DNA of 64,000 bases from Desulfurobacterium indicum. Lineage in GTDB: Bacteria; Aquificota; Aquificia; Desulfurobacteriales; Desulfurobacteriaceae. Positions 54,790 to 63,720 of the stretch are shown here, piece after piece. Within the stretch, counting starts at the first letter, position 1; every line of letters starts with the position of its first letter. Below the pieces are notes generated by a model. That model was given only the letters and a program-made list of their open reading frames with translations. It did no database searches and was not told the origin of the DNA. The stretch spans positions 1 through 64,000 of the forward strand of contig NZ_MOEN01000002.1 of assembly GCF_001968985.1 (NCBI RefSeq), written 5' to 3'. Both the position numbers and the translations under genes were made by a program.

Positions 54790-54816
54790 AACAAATAATT
54801 TTTAATATGTTAAAAT
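54788..54816 (+). promoter_or_regulatory. Possible promoter of the sigma factor gene
   Basis: TTAACA (54788-54793) and TAAAAT (54811-54816) are 17 bases apart. The match is fair, and the site overlaps the end of the preceding terminator. It would leave a leader of about 78 bases. Confidence 0.35.
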
Positions 54817-54900
54817 GCTTTAGGCGGAGGACTTGGAAATTTGAGGTTATTCATATAAAATTCCCCTTTGACTTTAAAAGTTTTCCGAAGGAGTGCAATT

Positions 54901-55860
54901 ATGGGAGAAAAAGAGTTTATTTTTGGAGATGATGAGTTTTTACTTGAAAATATAGATGATGAGAATAACCCTTTTGGTGATGCTTCTGTTTTGAATGCAG
55001 AAATAGACCCTTCTCTTATAGAATCTTTTGTTCCTGATAAAGATTCCCTTGATGCTTTCCTTAAAGCTATTTCAAAAATACCTCTTCTGTCAAGGGAAGA
55101 AGAACTTGAATACGCAAAAAGAGCAAAAGAAGGTGATCAGGAGGCTCTTAAAAAGCTTGTAGAATCAAACCTGAGATTTGTTGTAAGTGTTGCCAAAAAG
55201 TATCTCGGCTGTGGATTGCCACTTCACGATTTAATTGCTGAAGGAATTTTAGGGCTTATAGAAGCTGCCCGCCGTTTTGATCCAGATAAAGGGGTGAAAT
55301 TCATTTCTTATGCCGTCTGGTGGATAAGACAGTCAATTATGCAGGCGCTTGCCCAGCAGACTGGAGCGGTTAAGATACCTGTGAAACAGGCCGTTTTGGT
55401 TAACAAGATTACGCGTTCTTACGGTGAACTTCTCAAGAAGTTAGGGAGAGAGCCGACAACAGAGGAGCTTGCCAATTATCTTGGAATGGAAGCTAAGGAT
55501 ATAGAGAGACTTCTTACCGTTTGTCAGGTTCCGCTTTCTCTGGATACGCCTGTTGGAGACGAAGAGGACACTACTTTTAAAGATTTCTTGAAAGGGGAAG
55601 GCACTGCTGAGGTAGAAGAAAAGGTTGTTCAGGAAGAGCTGAGACACAGCATTAAAGAAATGCTTGAACAGCTTACCCCTCAGGAAAAAAGAATTATCAT
55701 TATGCGTTTTGGACTTGACGGAAACGATCCTAAAACTTTGAGAGAGATTGGAGAAAAGCTTGGCATTTCAAGAGAAAGGGTAAGACAGCTTGAGACAAGG
55801 GCAAAGAAAAAGATGAAAGAGTATGCTCTTAAAAAGAAATTGAATGTCTTTCTTAATTGA
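54901..55860 (+). CDS. Short sigma-70 family factor (RpoD/SigA-related)
   Basis: This is a sigma factor of 319 residues. It has an acidic N-terminal tail (DDEFLLENIDDENN) but no region 1.1 and no long non-conserved region. Regions 1.2 (DSLDAFLKAISKIPLLSREE), 2 (EGILGLIEAARRFDPDKGVK then SYAVWWIRQSIMQALAQQ), 3 and 4.2 (TLREIGEKLGISRERVRQLE) are complete. The residue at the position of E. coli sigma-70 T440, a -10 contact, is Met. That pattern and size resemble the short primary sigma of Bacteroidetes and group 2 factors. The ATG at 54901 follows AAGGAG; a frame from 54868 has no site. Confidence 0.88.
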   Translation: MGEKEFIFGDDEFLLENIDDENNPFGDASVLNAEIDPSLIESFVPDKDSLDAFLKAISKIPLLSREEELEYAKRAKEGDQEALKKLVESNLRFVVSVAKKYLGCGLPLHDLIAEGILGLIEAARRFDPDKGVKFISYAVWWIRQSIMQALAQQTGAVKIPVKQAVLVNKITRSYGELLKKLGREPTTEELANYLGMEAKDIERLLTVCQVPLSLDTPVGDEEDTTFKDFLKGEGTAEVEEKVVQEELRHSIKEMLEQLTPQEKRIIIMRFGLDGNDPKTLREIGEKLGISRERVRQLETRAKKKMKEYALKKKLNVFLN

Positions 55861-55865
55861 TAAAT

Positions 55866-55894
55866 CGGGGCTGTTATTTCAGTCCCGTTTCTTT
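55866..55894. terminator. Terminator between the sigma factor gene and rsuA-like gene
   Basis: The 8-bp stem CGGGGCTG / CAGTCCCG (one G-U pair) has a 6-base loop, followed by TTTCTTTCTT. Its right arm covers the last codons of the convergent gene. Confidence 0.75.
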
Positions 55895-56599
55895 CTTGAG
55901 TTCTTCTACTTCTTCAGCAGTAAGGAATCTGTATTCTCCTTCCGGTAGGTCTCCTAATTTTAGCGGTCCGAAAGCAATTCTCTGAAGTTTTAATACGGAG
56001 TGTCCCACGCTTTCAAACATCCTTTTTACCTGATGATATTTACCTTCCTTGATTTCTATTTCAACTTCTGAAGTTTTTCCTTCCTTTAAAATTTTTACAC
56101 GTGCCGGTTTTGTTGTGAAATCACCAAGATTTATACCTCTTTCAAGTCTTTCTCTTTCTTCTTCTGAAAGTTTCCCTTTTACTATTGCAATGTATGTCTT
56201 TGGAACTTTCCATTTTGGGTGGGTAAGTCTGTGAGCAAGCTCTCCGTCGTTTGTTATGAGAAGCAAACCTGTTGTATCTTTGTCTAATCTTCCAACTGGA
56301 AAAAGGTTTTCAAATCTCGGGATATTACATACAAGTTCCATTACGGTTAGTTCTTTATCTTTTGTTGAAGTTATGTATCCTTCCGGTTTGTTGAGCATTA
56401 TGTAAAAATCGTTTGTGTGAAAAACATCTTTGCCGTCAACGGTTACGTTGTCTGTTTCAGGATCTAACTTAAATGAAGGATTTTTTACGGGGACACCGTT
56501 TACTTCGACGATGCCCCTTTTTATTATCTGCTTTACCTCTTTTCTTGTTCCGTATCCGCTTTCAGCAAGAAAGCGGTCCAGCCTTATTTTAGAAACCAT
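55874..56599 (-). CDS. RsuA/RluB-family pseudouridine synthase
   Basis: This protein has 241 residues: an S4 RNA-binding domain (RLDRFLAESGYGTRKEVKQI, about residues 5-24) followed by the RsuA-type catalytic core with the nucleophilic Asp in PVGRLDKDTTGLLLITNDGE. The family modifies 16S or 23S rRNA; the site cannot be chosen from sequence. A second member lies at 59029. The ATG at 56599 overlaps era by 11 bases, with an in-frame TTG six bases earlier. Confidence 0.88.
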   Translation of the reverse strand: MVSKIRLDRFLAESGYGTRKEVKQIIKRGIVEVNGVPVKNPSFKLDPETDNVTVDGKDVFHTNDFYIMLNKPEGYITSTKDKELTVMELVCNIPRFENLFPVGRLDKDTTGLLLITNDGELAHRLTHPKWKVPKTYIAIVKGKLSEEERERLERGINLGDFTTKPARVKILKEGKTSEVEIEIKEGKYHQVKRMFESVGHSVLKLQRIAFGPLKLGDLPEGEYRFLTAEEVEELKKETGLK

Positions 56600-57503
56600 A
56601 ACCAAGCCTTCTCAGATAGTCTGCTCTGTCTCTCCAGTCTTCTTTTACTTTTACCCACAGTCGAAGGTATACCTTTTTGCCTAATATCTGTTCAAGTTCC
56701 TGTCTCGCAAGAGTTCCTATCTTTTTGAGCTTCTGGCCGTTTTTCCCTATTATTATTGCCTTTTGAGATGGTCTTTCTACGATGATGTCAGCATCAATTA
56801 CCAGCATATCTGGATTTTTATCTCCAGGTTCTATACTTAAAACGTTTACAGTAACTGCATGGGGGATTTCCTGAGATGTAAGAAGCATTATCTTTTCTCT
56901 GATTATTTCGGCAACATACTGTTCAAGGGGTATATCAGTTACCATGTTTTCTTCATAATACTTTGGTCCTTCCGGCAGGTTCTCTACAATGAGGTCAAGA
57001 AGCCTGTCAAGGTTTGTTCCTCTTGCAGCCGATATCGGTATTATTTCGTCAACAAACGGATATTTTTCGTTTATTTCTTCAATGAGTGGTAGGAGTTCTT
57101 CTTTAGGAACGCCGTCTATTTTGTTAATAACCACGAAAACCTTTGTTTCTTTTCTTTTCGTTTCTCCGATCCTATCGAGAATTTTTTTGTCGGCTTCTGT
57201 TAATCCCGTTCTTGCATCTATGAGAAAAAGGATAATATCGGCGTCCGGTATAACGCTAAAAGCTACCTCGTTCATATACCTGTTAAGTTCGAACTTTTCT
57301 TTGTGAATTCCGGGTGTGTCAAGGAAAACAATTTGTGCGTTATCCAGATGCTTTATGCCTATAATTCTGTGTCTTGTTGTTTGTGGTTTATCCGTGACTA
57401 TTGCAACTTTCGTTCCAAGGAAGCTGTTCAAAAGTGTTGATTTTCCTACGTTAGGTCTTCCGAGAATTGCAACGTAACCTGACTTAAATGGTGTTTCACT
57501 CAA
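56589..57503 (-). CDS. era: GTPase Era
   Basis: This is an essential GTPase for 30S subunit maturation. It has 304 residues. G1 GRPNVGKST (residues 15-23), G2 region KPQTTRHRI, G3 DTPGIHKEK, G4 NKIDG and G5 SAARG are all present. A C-terminal KH domain carries KAIIIGKNGQKLKKIG. It follows ribF by 12 bases and overlaps the pseudouridine synthase, so this is a ribosome-centred operon. Confidence 0.96.
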   Translation of the reverse strand: MSETPFKSGYVAILGRPNVGKSTLLNSFLGTKVAIVTDKPQTTRHRIIGIKHLDNAQIVFLDTPGIHKEKFELNRYMNEVAFSVIPDADIILFLIDARTGLTEADKKILDRIGETKRKETKVFVVINKIDGVPKEELLPLIEEINEKYPFVDEIIPISAARGTNLDRLLDLIVENLPEGPKYYEENMVTDIPLEQYVAEIIREKIMLLTSQEIPHAVTVNVLSIEPGDKNPDMLVIDADIIVERPSQKAIIIGKNGQKLKKIGTLARQELEQILGKKVYLRLWVKVKEDWRDRADYLRRLGYGF

Positions 57504-57515
57504 AGTTTCCTCCGT

Positions 57516-58343
57516 TTATTCGTTTAAGATTTTGTCTACGTCTAATTTAATCTGTTTTTTAAGCTCTTCAATAGAGTTAAATCTTCTCTCTTCTCTGACG
57601 AATCTTTTAAAGTCCACTTTTACAAGTGCTTGTTTTTTTATTTCCAGTTTCTTTCCTATTACATGAACTTCCAGAATTGGTTTTTCTCCATTAAAGGTGG
57701 GTCTTGTTCCAAAGTTTGCTATGCCTTTAAATGTTTTTTTGTTATATGTCAATTCAACTTCATATACTCCAAAAGGCAGCAGAAGTTTTTTCTCAGTTTT
57801 AACATTTACAGTTGGGAATCCAATGGTTTTTCCTATTCCCTGTCCTTTAACAGTGACACCCATGGTGAAAAATTTAAAGCCAAGGAGATGATTCGCTTTT
57901 TCTATACTTCCCTGCTTTAAAAGCTCTTTTATCCATGATGTGCTGATTTTTCTGCCGTTTTCCTCTACTGGTGGAACAGGAATGACTTTTATACCATACT
58001 TTTTCCCCAGTATTTTTGCTGTTTCTACGTTACCGCTTCTTCCCTTTCCGAACCGCCAATCAATACCTACAACTAAATATGTGCAATTACAGGTTTTCAA
58101 AAATGCAAAAAATTCTTCGGGGGTAAGATTTTTTATTTCGTCAAATTTTATATTGTTCAATTTCACATTGAACTTTTCTGCAAGGTATTCCCTTTCTTTT
58201 TCTGTAAATAGCAGATTATCACTGTTGGGAGGAGGCCATATTGAAAATATTTCTACAATCTTGGCTAGTTTTCTTGCGTCTTCTATCAGTTTTTGATGTC
58301 CTCTGTGAAAGCTTTCAAACTTCCCTACTATGCATGATTTCAT
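57516..58343 (-). CDS. ribF: Bifunctional riboflavin kinase/FAD synthetase
   Basis: This protein converts riboflavin to FMN and FAD. It has 275 residues, slightly short of the usual 300. The N-terminal adenylyltransferase shows GKFESFHRGHQKLI (H-x-G-H type) and SSxxIR is replaced by STSWIKELL. The C-terminal kinase shows GQGIGKTIGFPTVNV and FGVYEVEL. The start overlaps deoC by 29 bases. Confidence 0.92.
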   Translation of the reverse strand: MKSCIVGKFESFHRGHQKLIEDARKLAKIVEIFSIWPPPNSDNLLFTEKEREYLAEKFNVKLNNIKFDEIKNLTPEEFFAFLKTCNCTYLVVGIDWRFGKGRSGNVETAKILGKKYGIKVIPVPPVEENGRKISTSWIKELLKQGSIEKANHLLGFKFFTMGVTVKGQGIGKTIGFPTVNVKTEKKLLLPFGVYEVELTYNKKTFKGIANFGTRPTFNGEKPILEVHVIGKKLEIKKQALVKVDFKRFVREERRFNSIEELKKQIKLDVDKILNE

Positions 58344-58974
58344 TGGCTATCCTTTCTCCAGAACTTGTGCCTATTCTATCAGCGCCAGCTTCTATAAATT
58401 TTACGGCATCATCAAGGTTCCTTATGCCGCCTGACGCTTTTACTTTTGCTTTCTTTCTTGCTATCGTTTTTAAAAGTTTTACGTCTTCAACGGTAGCACC
58501 ATACTTTCCGTAGCCCGTTGATGTTTTCAGAAAGTCCCAGCCTGTATCAACGGCAATCTGACCTACGGTAATTTTTTCTTCTTCTGTTAGATAGCAACAT
58601 TCCATTATTAGCTTTATAATCTGTTCTTCACTGATTTCTCTAACTCTTATTAGTTCTTTCTCCAGTTTTTGCCATTTTTTCTCTTTTACGAGAGATATGT
58701 TTAGGACAATATCAAGTTCGCTAGCTCCGTCGCTTATGGCTTTTTCGGTTTCAACGATTATGGAGCGAAAAGAAACTCCGTGAAGAGGAAAGCCGATGAC
58801 CGTTGCTATTTTTTCCGACGGCAAAAGTGTTGATGCGAGTTTCACATGTTTAGGTAGTATGCAGAGTGTTGCGAAATTGAATCTCCTTGTAAGTTCGGCA
58901 CCTTTTACTACATCGTCTTCTGTTGTGGTTGCTTTAAGGATTGAATGGTCTATCTTTGAAAGTATCTCTTTCAT
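58315..58974 (-). CDS. deoC: Deoxyribose-phosphate aldolase
   Basis: This enzyme splits 2-deoxyribose 5-phosphate into glyceraldehyde 3-phosphate and acetaldehyde. It has 219 residues, the short thermophile-type length. Schiff-base Lys is in DFLKTSTGYG, with a second Lys in VKASGGIRNLDDAVKFIEAG. The start Asp region is IDHSILKATTT. An ATG at 58974 is next to a GTG at 58977; both lie near AAGGAG. It is the first gene of the deoC-ribF-era-rsuA-like run. Confidence 0.92.
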   Translation of the reverse strand: MKEILSKIDHSILKATTTEDDVVKGAELTRRFNFATLCILPKHVKLASTLLPSEKIATVIGFPLHGVSFRSIIVETEKAISDGASELDIVLNISLVKEKKWQKLEKELIRVREISEEQIIKLIMECCYLTEEEKITVGQIAVDTGWDFLKTSTGYGKYGATVEDVKLLKTIARKKAKVKASGGIRNLDDAVKFIEAGADRIGTSSGERIANEIMHSREV

Positions 58975-59028
58975 CACGGTGTCTCCTTGAAATTTAGAAA
59001 TATTATAACCTTATTGAGGGAGGAAATA

Positions 59029-59769
59029 ATGAGATTAAACAGATTTTTATCATACGCAGGTTTCGGTGCAAGGAGAAAAGTTGAAGAACTTATTAAACAG
59101 CAAAGAGTAACTGTTAACGGGGAAGTTGTTGATTCTCCGGCAGTTGATGTTGATCCAAAAAAAGATGTTGTTCAGGTTGACGGTGAGAGAGTCAGGCTTC
59201 CTAAAAAGTTTGTTTACCTTCTGTTTAATAAGCCACAGAGTGTTTTAACTACAATGGAGAAGGTAGAGGGAGACAGAAGAACAACGGTAAGGGATTTTTT
59301 CAGAAAGTATCCTGTCAGAATTTTCCCCGTTGGAAGGCTTGATTACAATACGGAGGGGCTTCTACTTATGACAAATGATGGAGAGCTTGCAGACAGGCTA
59401 ATGCATCCAAGATACCATGTTCCTAAAACGTATATTGCTAAAGTAAAAGGTAGGGTGACTCCAGCAGAGATAGAACGGATGAAAAAGGGAGCAAAATTGG
59501 AGGATGGATTTGTTAAACCGTTGTCGATTAAATATCTTAAACCAAGCAGGACAGGAAAAAACACTTACCTGGAGATAACAATAGATGTCGGTAGAAATAG
59601 AATAGTTAGAAGATTTTTTCAAAGATTTAAACATCCTGTTCTTAAATTAAAAAGAATTAGCATAGGATCTTTGAAGCTTGGGAATTTACCGAGAGGTTAT
59701 TACAGGGAGCTGACAAGGGAGGAAGTTGAGAAACTGAAAGAAGCAGTAGGTTTGAAAGAGGGGGACTAA
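59029..59769 (+). CDS. rluB: RsuA/RluB-family pseudouridine synthase
   Basis: This protein has 246 residues. It has an S4 domain (MRLNRFLSYAGFGARRKVEE) and a core with the catalytic Asp in PVGRLDYNTEGLLLMTNDGE. It carries the later basic loop (GRNRIVRRFFQRF) common in RluB-type enzymes, which modify U2605 of 23S rRNA in E. coli. The site used here is inferred. I start at ATG 59029, eight bases after GGGAGG. An upstream in-frame start at 58987 overlaps the deoC start region. Confidence 0.87.
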   Translation: MRLNRFLSYAGFGARRKVEELIKQQRVTVNGEVVDSPAVDVDPKKDVVQVDGERVRLPKKFVYLLFNKPQSVLTTMEKVEGDRRTTVRDFFRKYPVRIFPVGRLDYNTEGLLLMTNDGELADRLMHPRYHVPKTYIAKVKGRVTPAEIERMKKGAKLEDGFVKPLSIKYLKPSRTGKNTYLEITIDVGRNRIVRRFFQRFKHPVLKLKRISIGSLKLGNLPRGYYRELTREEVEKLKEAVGLKEGD

Positions 59770-59785
59770 TCCCCCTCGATAAACT
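59758..59785. terminator. Bidirectional terminator between rluB and the aldolase gene
   Basis: The 7-bp stem GAGGGGG / CCCCCTC has a 6-base loop that includes the rluB stop codon. It lies between convergent genes; its T run is weak on the plus side. Confidence 0.7.
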
Positions 59786-59786
59786 T

Positions 59787-61166
59787 TTATTCCGGTTTTT
59801 CAGGAAGCACTTTGACAGGTTTGATGTATTCATCGGTATATTTTTTCGTGTCGTAGACTTTGAGCTGATCGAACAGAAATCTAAACTTTGCTTCTAGTGC
59901 GTCTAATATGTTTTCTTTTATGTCTGACGGTAGATCCCAGAACCGCTTTTTGAACGGTCCAAATCCCTTTTTTCTAAGCTTGTAAATAAACTGTTCTTCT
60001 GTCCAGTCCTCTTTCCACTCGTTGGAGAAGTTTTCTTTCAGGTATACATAAATTTCTTTTTTCATTTCTTCAGGAAGGTGATCGTAAATTATGTTCTGAA
60101 ATCCCGTTGCAAGATGTATTTCAGAAGCTTTCACCTCAGGAAACTTATGGAATAGTTCGTCCGGAAGTGTAGATGCACCGTGCTGAACGGCACCTGACAT
60201 ACTGTATTTTTTCCTTGCCACTTTACCAATGGATTCAAGAACTGAAAAATCAAGTTTAACTTTTGCTACGCTTCCATCAGGGAGAGGAATACCACCGTGT
60301 TCTGTTCCTGTTTGGACGCTGATTTTACTTATGTAAGAGAGATTGTCTCCATATTCTTTTAAGGTTTTCAGGTATCCTTCCATGAAAGCTTCAAATTCTT
60401 CCGGTGTAGAGTTTTTACCACCGATATGTCCTATTTCACCACCGACTGAGACTGTTATTCTTTCTGGTTCGATTTCCCTTATGAATGCTGTCATTTTTGC
60501 GGTGTTAAGGTAGTTGTGATACTGTTGCTCTGTAAGTGTTGGTTTTGAGTAGTCAACAAGTGTTGAAGGATCAATGTCAATGTTGTAAAAGCCAGCTTCT
60601 ATAGCTTCTCTTGTTAAATCCTGAATTGCTTTAAGCTCTTTTTCAGGATCCTCAAAGTAATTTTTTGCCTTAAACTGGAAGTGGTCTCCCTGTATAAAAA
60701 CAGGACCTTTGTAACCTTCTTTTACTGCAGCAGCAAGAGCACATGAGGCATACTCTTCAGGCCTTTGATACGTGTAACCTATTTCGGATTTTGCAATCTC
60801 AAGGATGAAGGCTGTCATATCTTTCTCAACAGCGATTTTGAAAATTCTTCTCATAACGTCGTAAGACATACCTCTTATGTTCATTGCAGGAACAGTGAAC
60901 CATCTGTCCAATTTTTCTTTTCCCATCCCGTCTATGTAAAGATCATGGATGGATGCAGGGATTGCTCCAAAATCAAGGGCAATTGCTCTGATTAGCCATC
61001 GGCTAAATCGCTTTGCTTCCTCATCTCCGAAAACGGCTGTGTAAATTAGATCGTCAATAATGCCTTTCCTTAGAGCCTCTTCGTTGAGTATTTTTACTTC
61101 TTTGTCGTTGACTTCAACGATACCTTTAAGAGATTTTTTAATCTCCTCCACATTTAAAGCTTTCAT
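59787..61166 (-). CDS. Class II aldolase, divergent fructose-bisphosphate aldolase type
   Basis: This is a zinc aldolase of 459 residues, well beyond the 305-360 of usual class II enzymes. Recognisable metal and active-site positions are QGDHFQFKA (His), VGGEIGHIGG (Glu-containing strand), GTEHGGIPLPDG (His) and SGAVQHGASTLPDELF (His), then EIHLATGFQNIIYD near the phosphate site. About 60 extra residues at each end are not recognised. Its job is probably glycolysis or gluconeogenesis. Related aldol reactions are possible. It lies divergent from aroA. Confidence 0.75.
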   Translation of the reverse strand: MKALNVEEIKKSLKGIVEVNDKEVKILNEEALRKGIIDDLIYTAVFGDEEAKRFSRWLIRAIALDFGAIPASIHDLYIDGMGKEKLDRWFTVPAMNIRGMSYDVMRRIFKIAVEKDMTAFILEIAKSEIGYTYQRPEEYASCALAAAVKEGYKGPVFIQGDHFQFKAKNYFEDPEKELKAIQDLTREAIEAGFYNIDIDPSTLVDYSKPTLTEQQYHNYLNTAKMTAFIREIEPERITVSVGGEIGHIGGKNSTPEEFEAFMEGYLKTLKEYGDNLSYISKISVQTGTEHGGIPLPDGSVAKVKLDFSVLESIGKVARKKYSMSGAVQHGASTLPDELFHKFPEVKASEIHLATGFQNIIYDHLPEEMKKEIYVYLKENFSNEWKEDWTEEQFIYKLRKKGFGPFKKRFWDLPSDIKENILDALEAKFRFLFDQLKVYDTKKYTDEYIKPVKVLPEKPE

Positions 61167-61202
61167 AACTTACCTCCCGGCTTTTAAATTATTGAAACTG
61201 CA

Positions 61203-61231
61203 TAGTTTATTTTAATATAGATTGCTATAAT
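61203..61231 (+). promoter_or_regulatory. Promoter of aroA, extended -10
   Basis: TGCTATAAT (61223-61231) gives an extended -10 with a perfect TATAAT, about 40 bases before the aroA ATG. The -35 region (61203-61208, TAGTTT) is weak. Confidence 0.55.
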
Positions 61232-61270
61232 TTTCTTCTGTTTATCAATCTATTTCCAGGGAGTTGGCTT

Positions 61271-62557
61271 ATGTATGAAGTTAAATTTAAAGGAAGTTTA
61301 AAAGGCACCTTGAGAGTTCCATCAGATAAATCTATCTCTCACAGGTCTATTATGCTTGGTTCTATTAATGATGGAGAGGTGGTTGTTAAAAATTTTCTCC
61401 GTTCGGAAGATTGCCTGAATACTCTTAAGGCTTTTAAGGCATTGGGCGTTAACATAGAAGACAACGAGACTCTTATAAAGATACACGGTAAAGGTAAGTT
61501 TTTGAAAGAACCTTTTGATGTTCTTGATGTAGGGAATTCAGGAACTTCAATAAGATTAATATCAGGAATTCTCGCCGGTCAGCCATTCTATTCTGTTCTT
61601 ACCGGTGATAGATATCTGAGAAAAAGGCCTATGGACAGGATAGCTATTCCGTTAAGAATGATGGGAGCTACCATTTTAGGTAGAGAGAACGGGAAATATC
61701 CTCCTCTTACTATTATTGGTAAGAATCCACTGAACGGTATTGATTACAAAAGTCCTAAAGCAAGTGCACAAGTTAAATCTTGTATCCTGCTCGCGGGACT
61801 TTTTACAGATGAAGAAGTAAAAGTAACTGAACCTGCCAGGAGCCGCGATCATACGGAAAGGATGCTTAAAGCGTTTGGAGTAGATGTTGAAGTTGACGGA
61901 TTGACAGTTTCATTGGGGAAAAACAGGGTATTAAAAGCTGATATGGAGATAGATGTTCCTGCGGATATTTCATCTGCGGCATTTTTTATGGTTGCTGCTG
62001 CAATTGTTCCGGGATCTGAGATTATTTTGGAAGATGTAATTCTTAATCCGACAAGAACGGGTATTCTTGATGTTATGGAGAAAATGGGTGTGAATTTTGA
62101 AATTATTAATAAGAGAGTGGTCTCTGGTGAAGAAGTAGGGAATATAAAGGTATCTTATTCTTCTGAATTAAAAGCCATTTCAATTTCAGGAGATATAATT
62201 CCGCGTTTAATAGATGAAATACCAATAATTTCTATTTTGGCTACGCAAGCGGAAGGAAAAACAGTAATTAGAAATGCAGCAGAACTCAGAGTAAAAGAAA
62301 GCGATAGGATAAAATCAATTGTTTCCAACCTTAAGAATTTAGGAATTAACGTGGAAGAATTTGAGGATGGATTTATGATACAAGGAAAATCTAAAATTGC
62401 CGGCGGAGAAGTTAGTGGTTTTGGGGATCATAGAATAGCTATGTCATTTTTAATCGCTTCTTTAATTTCTGAAGATACAATTTATATTGATGATATAGAT
62501 TGTATAGCTACATCTTATCCGAATTTTTTGAGTGATTTAAAATTTCTATTAAAGTGA
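61271..62557 (+). CDS. aroA: 3-phosphoshikimate 1-carboxyvinyltransferase (EPSP synthase)
   Basis: This enzyme joins shikimate 3-phosphate and PEP in chorismate synthesis. It has 428 residues. The substrate Lys/Ser motif is PSDKSISHRSIMLGS (residues 17-31), followed by DVGNSGTSIRLISG, LTGDRYLRKRPM, the PEP Arg region AARSRDHTERML-like (PARSRDHTERML) and the catalytic RVKESDRI near residue 338. It is close to the class II type (no GAP-to-class I features checked). CAGGGAG precedes the ATG. Confidence 0.95.
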   Translation: MYEVKFKGSLKGTLRVPSDKSISHRSIMLGSINDGEVVVKNFLRSEDCLNTLKAFKALGVNIEDNETLIKIHGKGKFLKEPFDVLDVGNSGTSIRLISGILAGQPFYSVLTGDRYLRKRPMDRIAIPLRMMGATILGRENGKYPPLTIIGKNPLNGIDYKSPKASAQVKSCILLAGLFTDEEVKVTEPARSRDHTERMLKAFGVDVEVDGLTVSLGKNRVLKADMEIDVPADISSAAFFMVAAAIVPGSEIILEDVILNPTRTGILDVMEKMGVNFEIINKRVVSGEEVGNIKVSYSSELKAISISGDIIPRLIDEIPIISILATQAEGKTVIRNAAELRVKESDRIKSIVSNLKNLGINVEEFEDGFMIQGKSKIAGGEVSGFGDHRIAMSFLIASLISEDTIYIDDIDCIATSYPNFLSDLKFLLK

Positions 62558-62562
62558 TGCTC

Positions 62563-62592
62563 TTGACATGTGAAGAAAAAATTTCGTAACAT
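62563..62592 (+). promoter_or_regulatory. Promoter of the pilM operon
   Basis: A perfect TTGACA (62563-62568) and TAACAT (62587-62592) are 18 bases apart, immediately after aroA. The start near 62599 leaves a leader of about 62 bases. Confidence 0.6.
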
Positions 62593-62661
62593 TACAGATG
62601 AGAAATGCTGAAAAGAATAGATTTACAGATTTGTTTTAATGATAGAATTAGGGGATGAGGA

Positions 62662-63720
62662 ATGATAAATCTTGACAGTATAATTGGGGTTTTTACCGGA
62701 AGAAAAGTTCTTTTTACAGGTGTTGATATAGGAACGTCGAGTATAAAAGTTTGTAAATTAAGGGAAAGAAAAGGACTTTATAGCGTTGTTAATTACGGAA
62801 AAACCGAATATGAAGAGTCATATATAGTCGGTACCGAAATTATTGATTTTGTTTCTCTTTCTGCTAAAATGAAAGAAAGTGTGCAGACTGTTGCTTCTGA
62901 TACAAAAAATATAGCTGTTCAGGTTCCCCTGTCTTTGTGCTTTTACACTGTTATAAGTGCTTCTCCAACAGAAAATCCCGATAAGATTGCCTCAGAGCAT
63001 ATCAGGGGGATTATTTCTGAAGATGATCTAGATAAAGTAGTTGTCAAATATCAGACGTTGCCCGTTTCCATCTCTGATGATCATATTGATATAGCTATTG
63101 CTGCAGTTAAGAGGGATATACTTGAAGAGTATATTGCTCTTGCAGAGAATGCAGGTCTGAAGATTCAAGTTATAGATATAGAACCTTGTGCTATTAACAA
63201 TCAATTCTATCTTAACTATCCAGATAAAGTGATTGATTGTGTCTGTCTTGTAGATATAGGGGCGACATTTACAAAAATAATTATAAGTTACGGGGGATAT
63301 CCGTATCTTACCAGAAATGTTGAGATGGGAAGTAACACTATAACTGAGCAACTTCAGAAAGAATACCTGATAAGTTATGGGGAAGCTGAAAGGTTGAAAT
63401 TTGGTTATGATCTGGAGTCTATTTCTTACGAAAAGGCTCTGAATGAGGTTATATCAAAAATAATAAGAAAAATATCAACAGAGATAATCTGGGCTATAGA
63501 TAACTTTAATGATCGTTTCGGAAGGAATGTGGAAGAAATCTATCTCTTCGGTGGCGGTGCAAAACAGAAAAATCTTGTTTCTCTTTTAAAAAGTTTTACC
63601 AATAAAAAAATTGAGCTCGGGGAGCCCCTTTACTTTAGTGGGATTGAGGGGGCTCAAGAATATGCCGTTTCTTGCGGACTAAGTCTAAGGTTTAAGGGTG
63701 ACGAACATGTTAAGGTTTAA
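62662..63720 (+). CDS. pilM: Type IV pilus assembly ATPase-fold protein PilM
   Basis: This is a cytoplasmic actin/FtsA-like protein of 352 residues that binds PilN and links it to the pilus motor. Phosphate 1 GVDIGTSSIKVCKL (residues 20-33), phosphate 2 CLVDIGATFTKIIIS and the adenosine region IYLFGGGAKQKNLV are seen. The gene overlaps pilN by 14 bases, as in pilMNOP operons. This is a second pilus locus, 29 kb from the PilY1 cluster. Confidence 0.92.
   Translation: MINLDSIIGVFTGRKVLFTGVDIGTSSIKVCKLRERKGLYSVVNYGKTEYEESYIVGTEIIDFVSLSAKMKESVQTVASDTKNIAVQVPLSLCFYTVISASPTENPDKIASEHIRGIISEDDLDKVVVKYQTLPVSISDDHIDIAIAAVKRDILEEYIALAENAGLKIQVIDIEPCAINNQFYLNYPDKVIDCVCLVDIGATFTKIIISYGGYPYLTRNVEMGSNTITEQLQKEYLISYGEAERLKFGYDLESISYEKALNEVISKIIRKISTEIIWAIDNFNDRFGRNVEEIYLFGGGAKQKNLVSLLKSFTNKKIELGEPLYFSGIEGAQEYAVSCGLSLRFKGDEHVKV

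Noticed and set aside
55874-59769. The two RsuA-type synthases as a recent duplication
   Set aside because: They share only family motifs and lie on opposite strands. Their sequences differ widely, so they are old paralogs with different sites.
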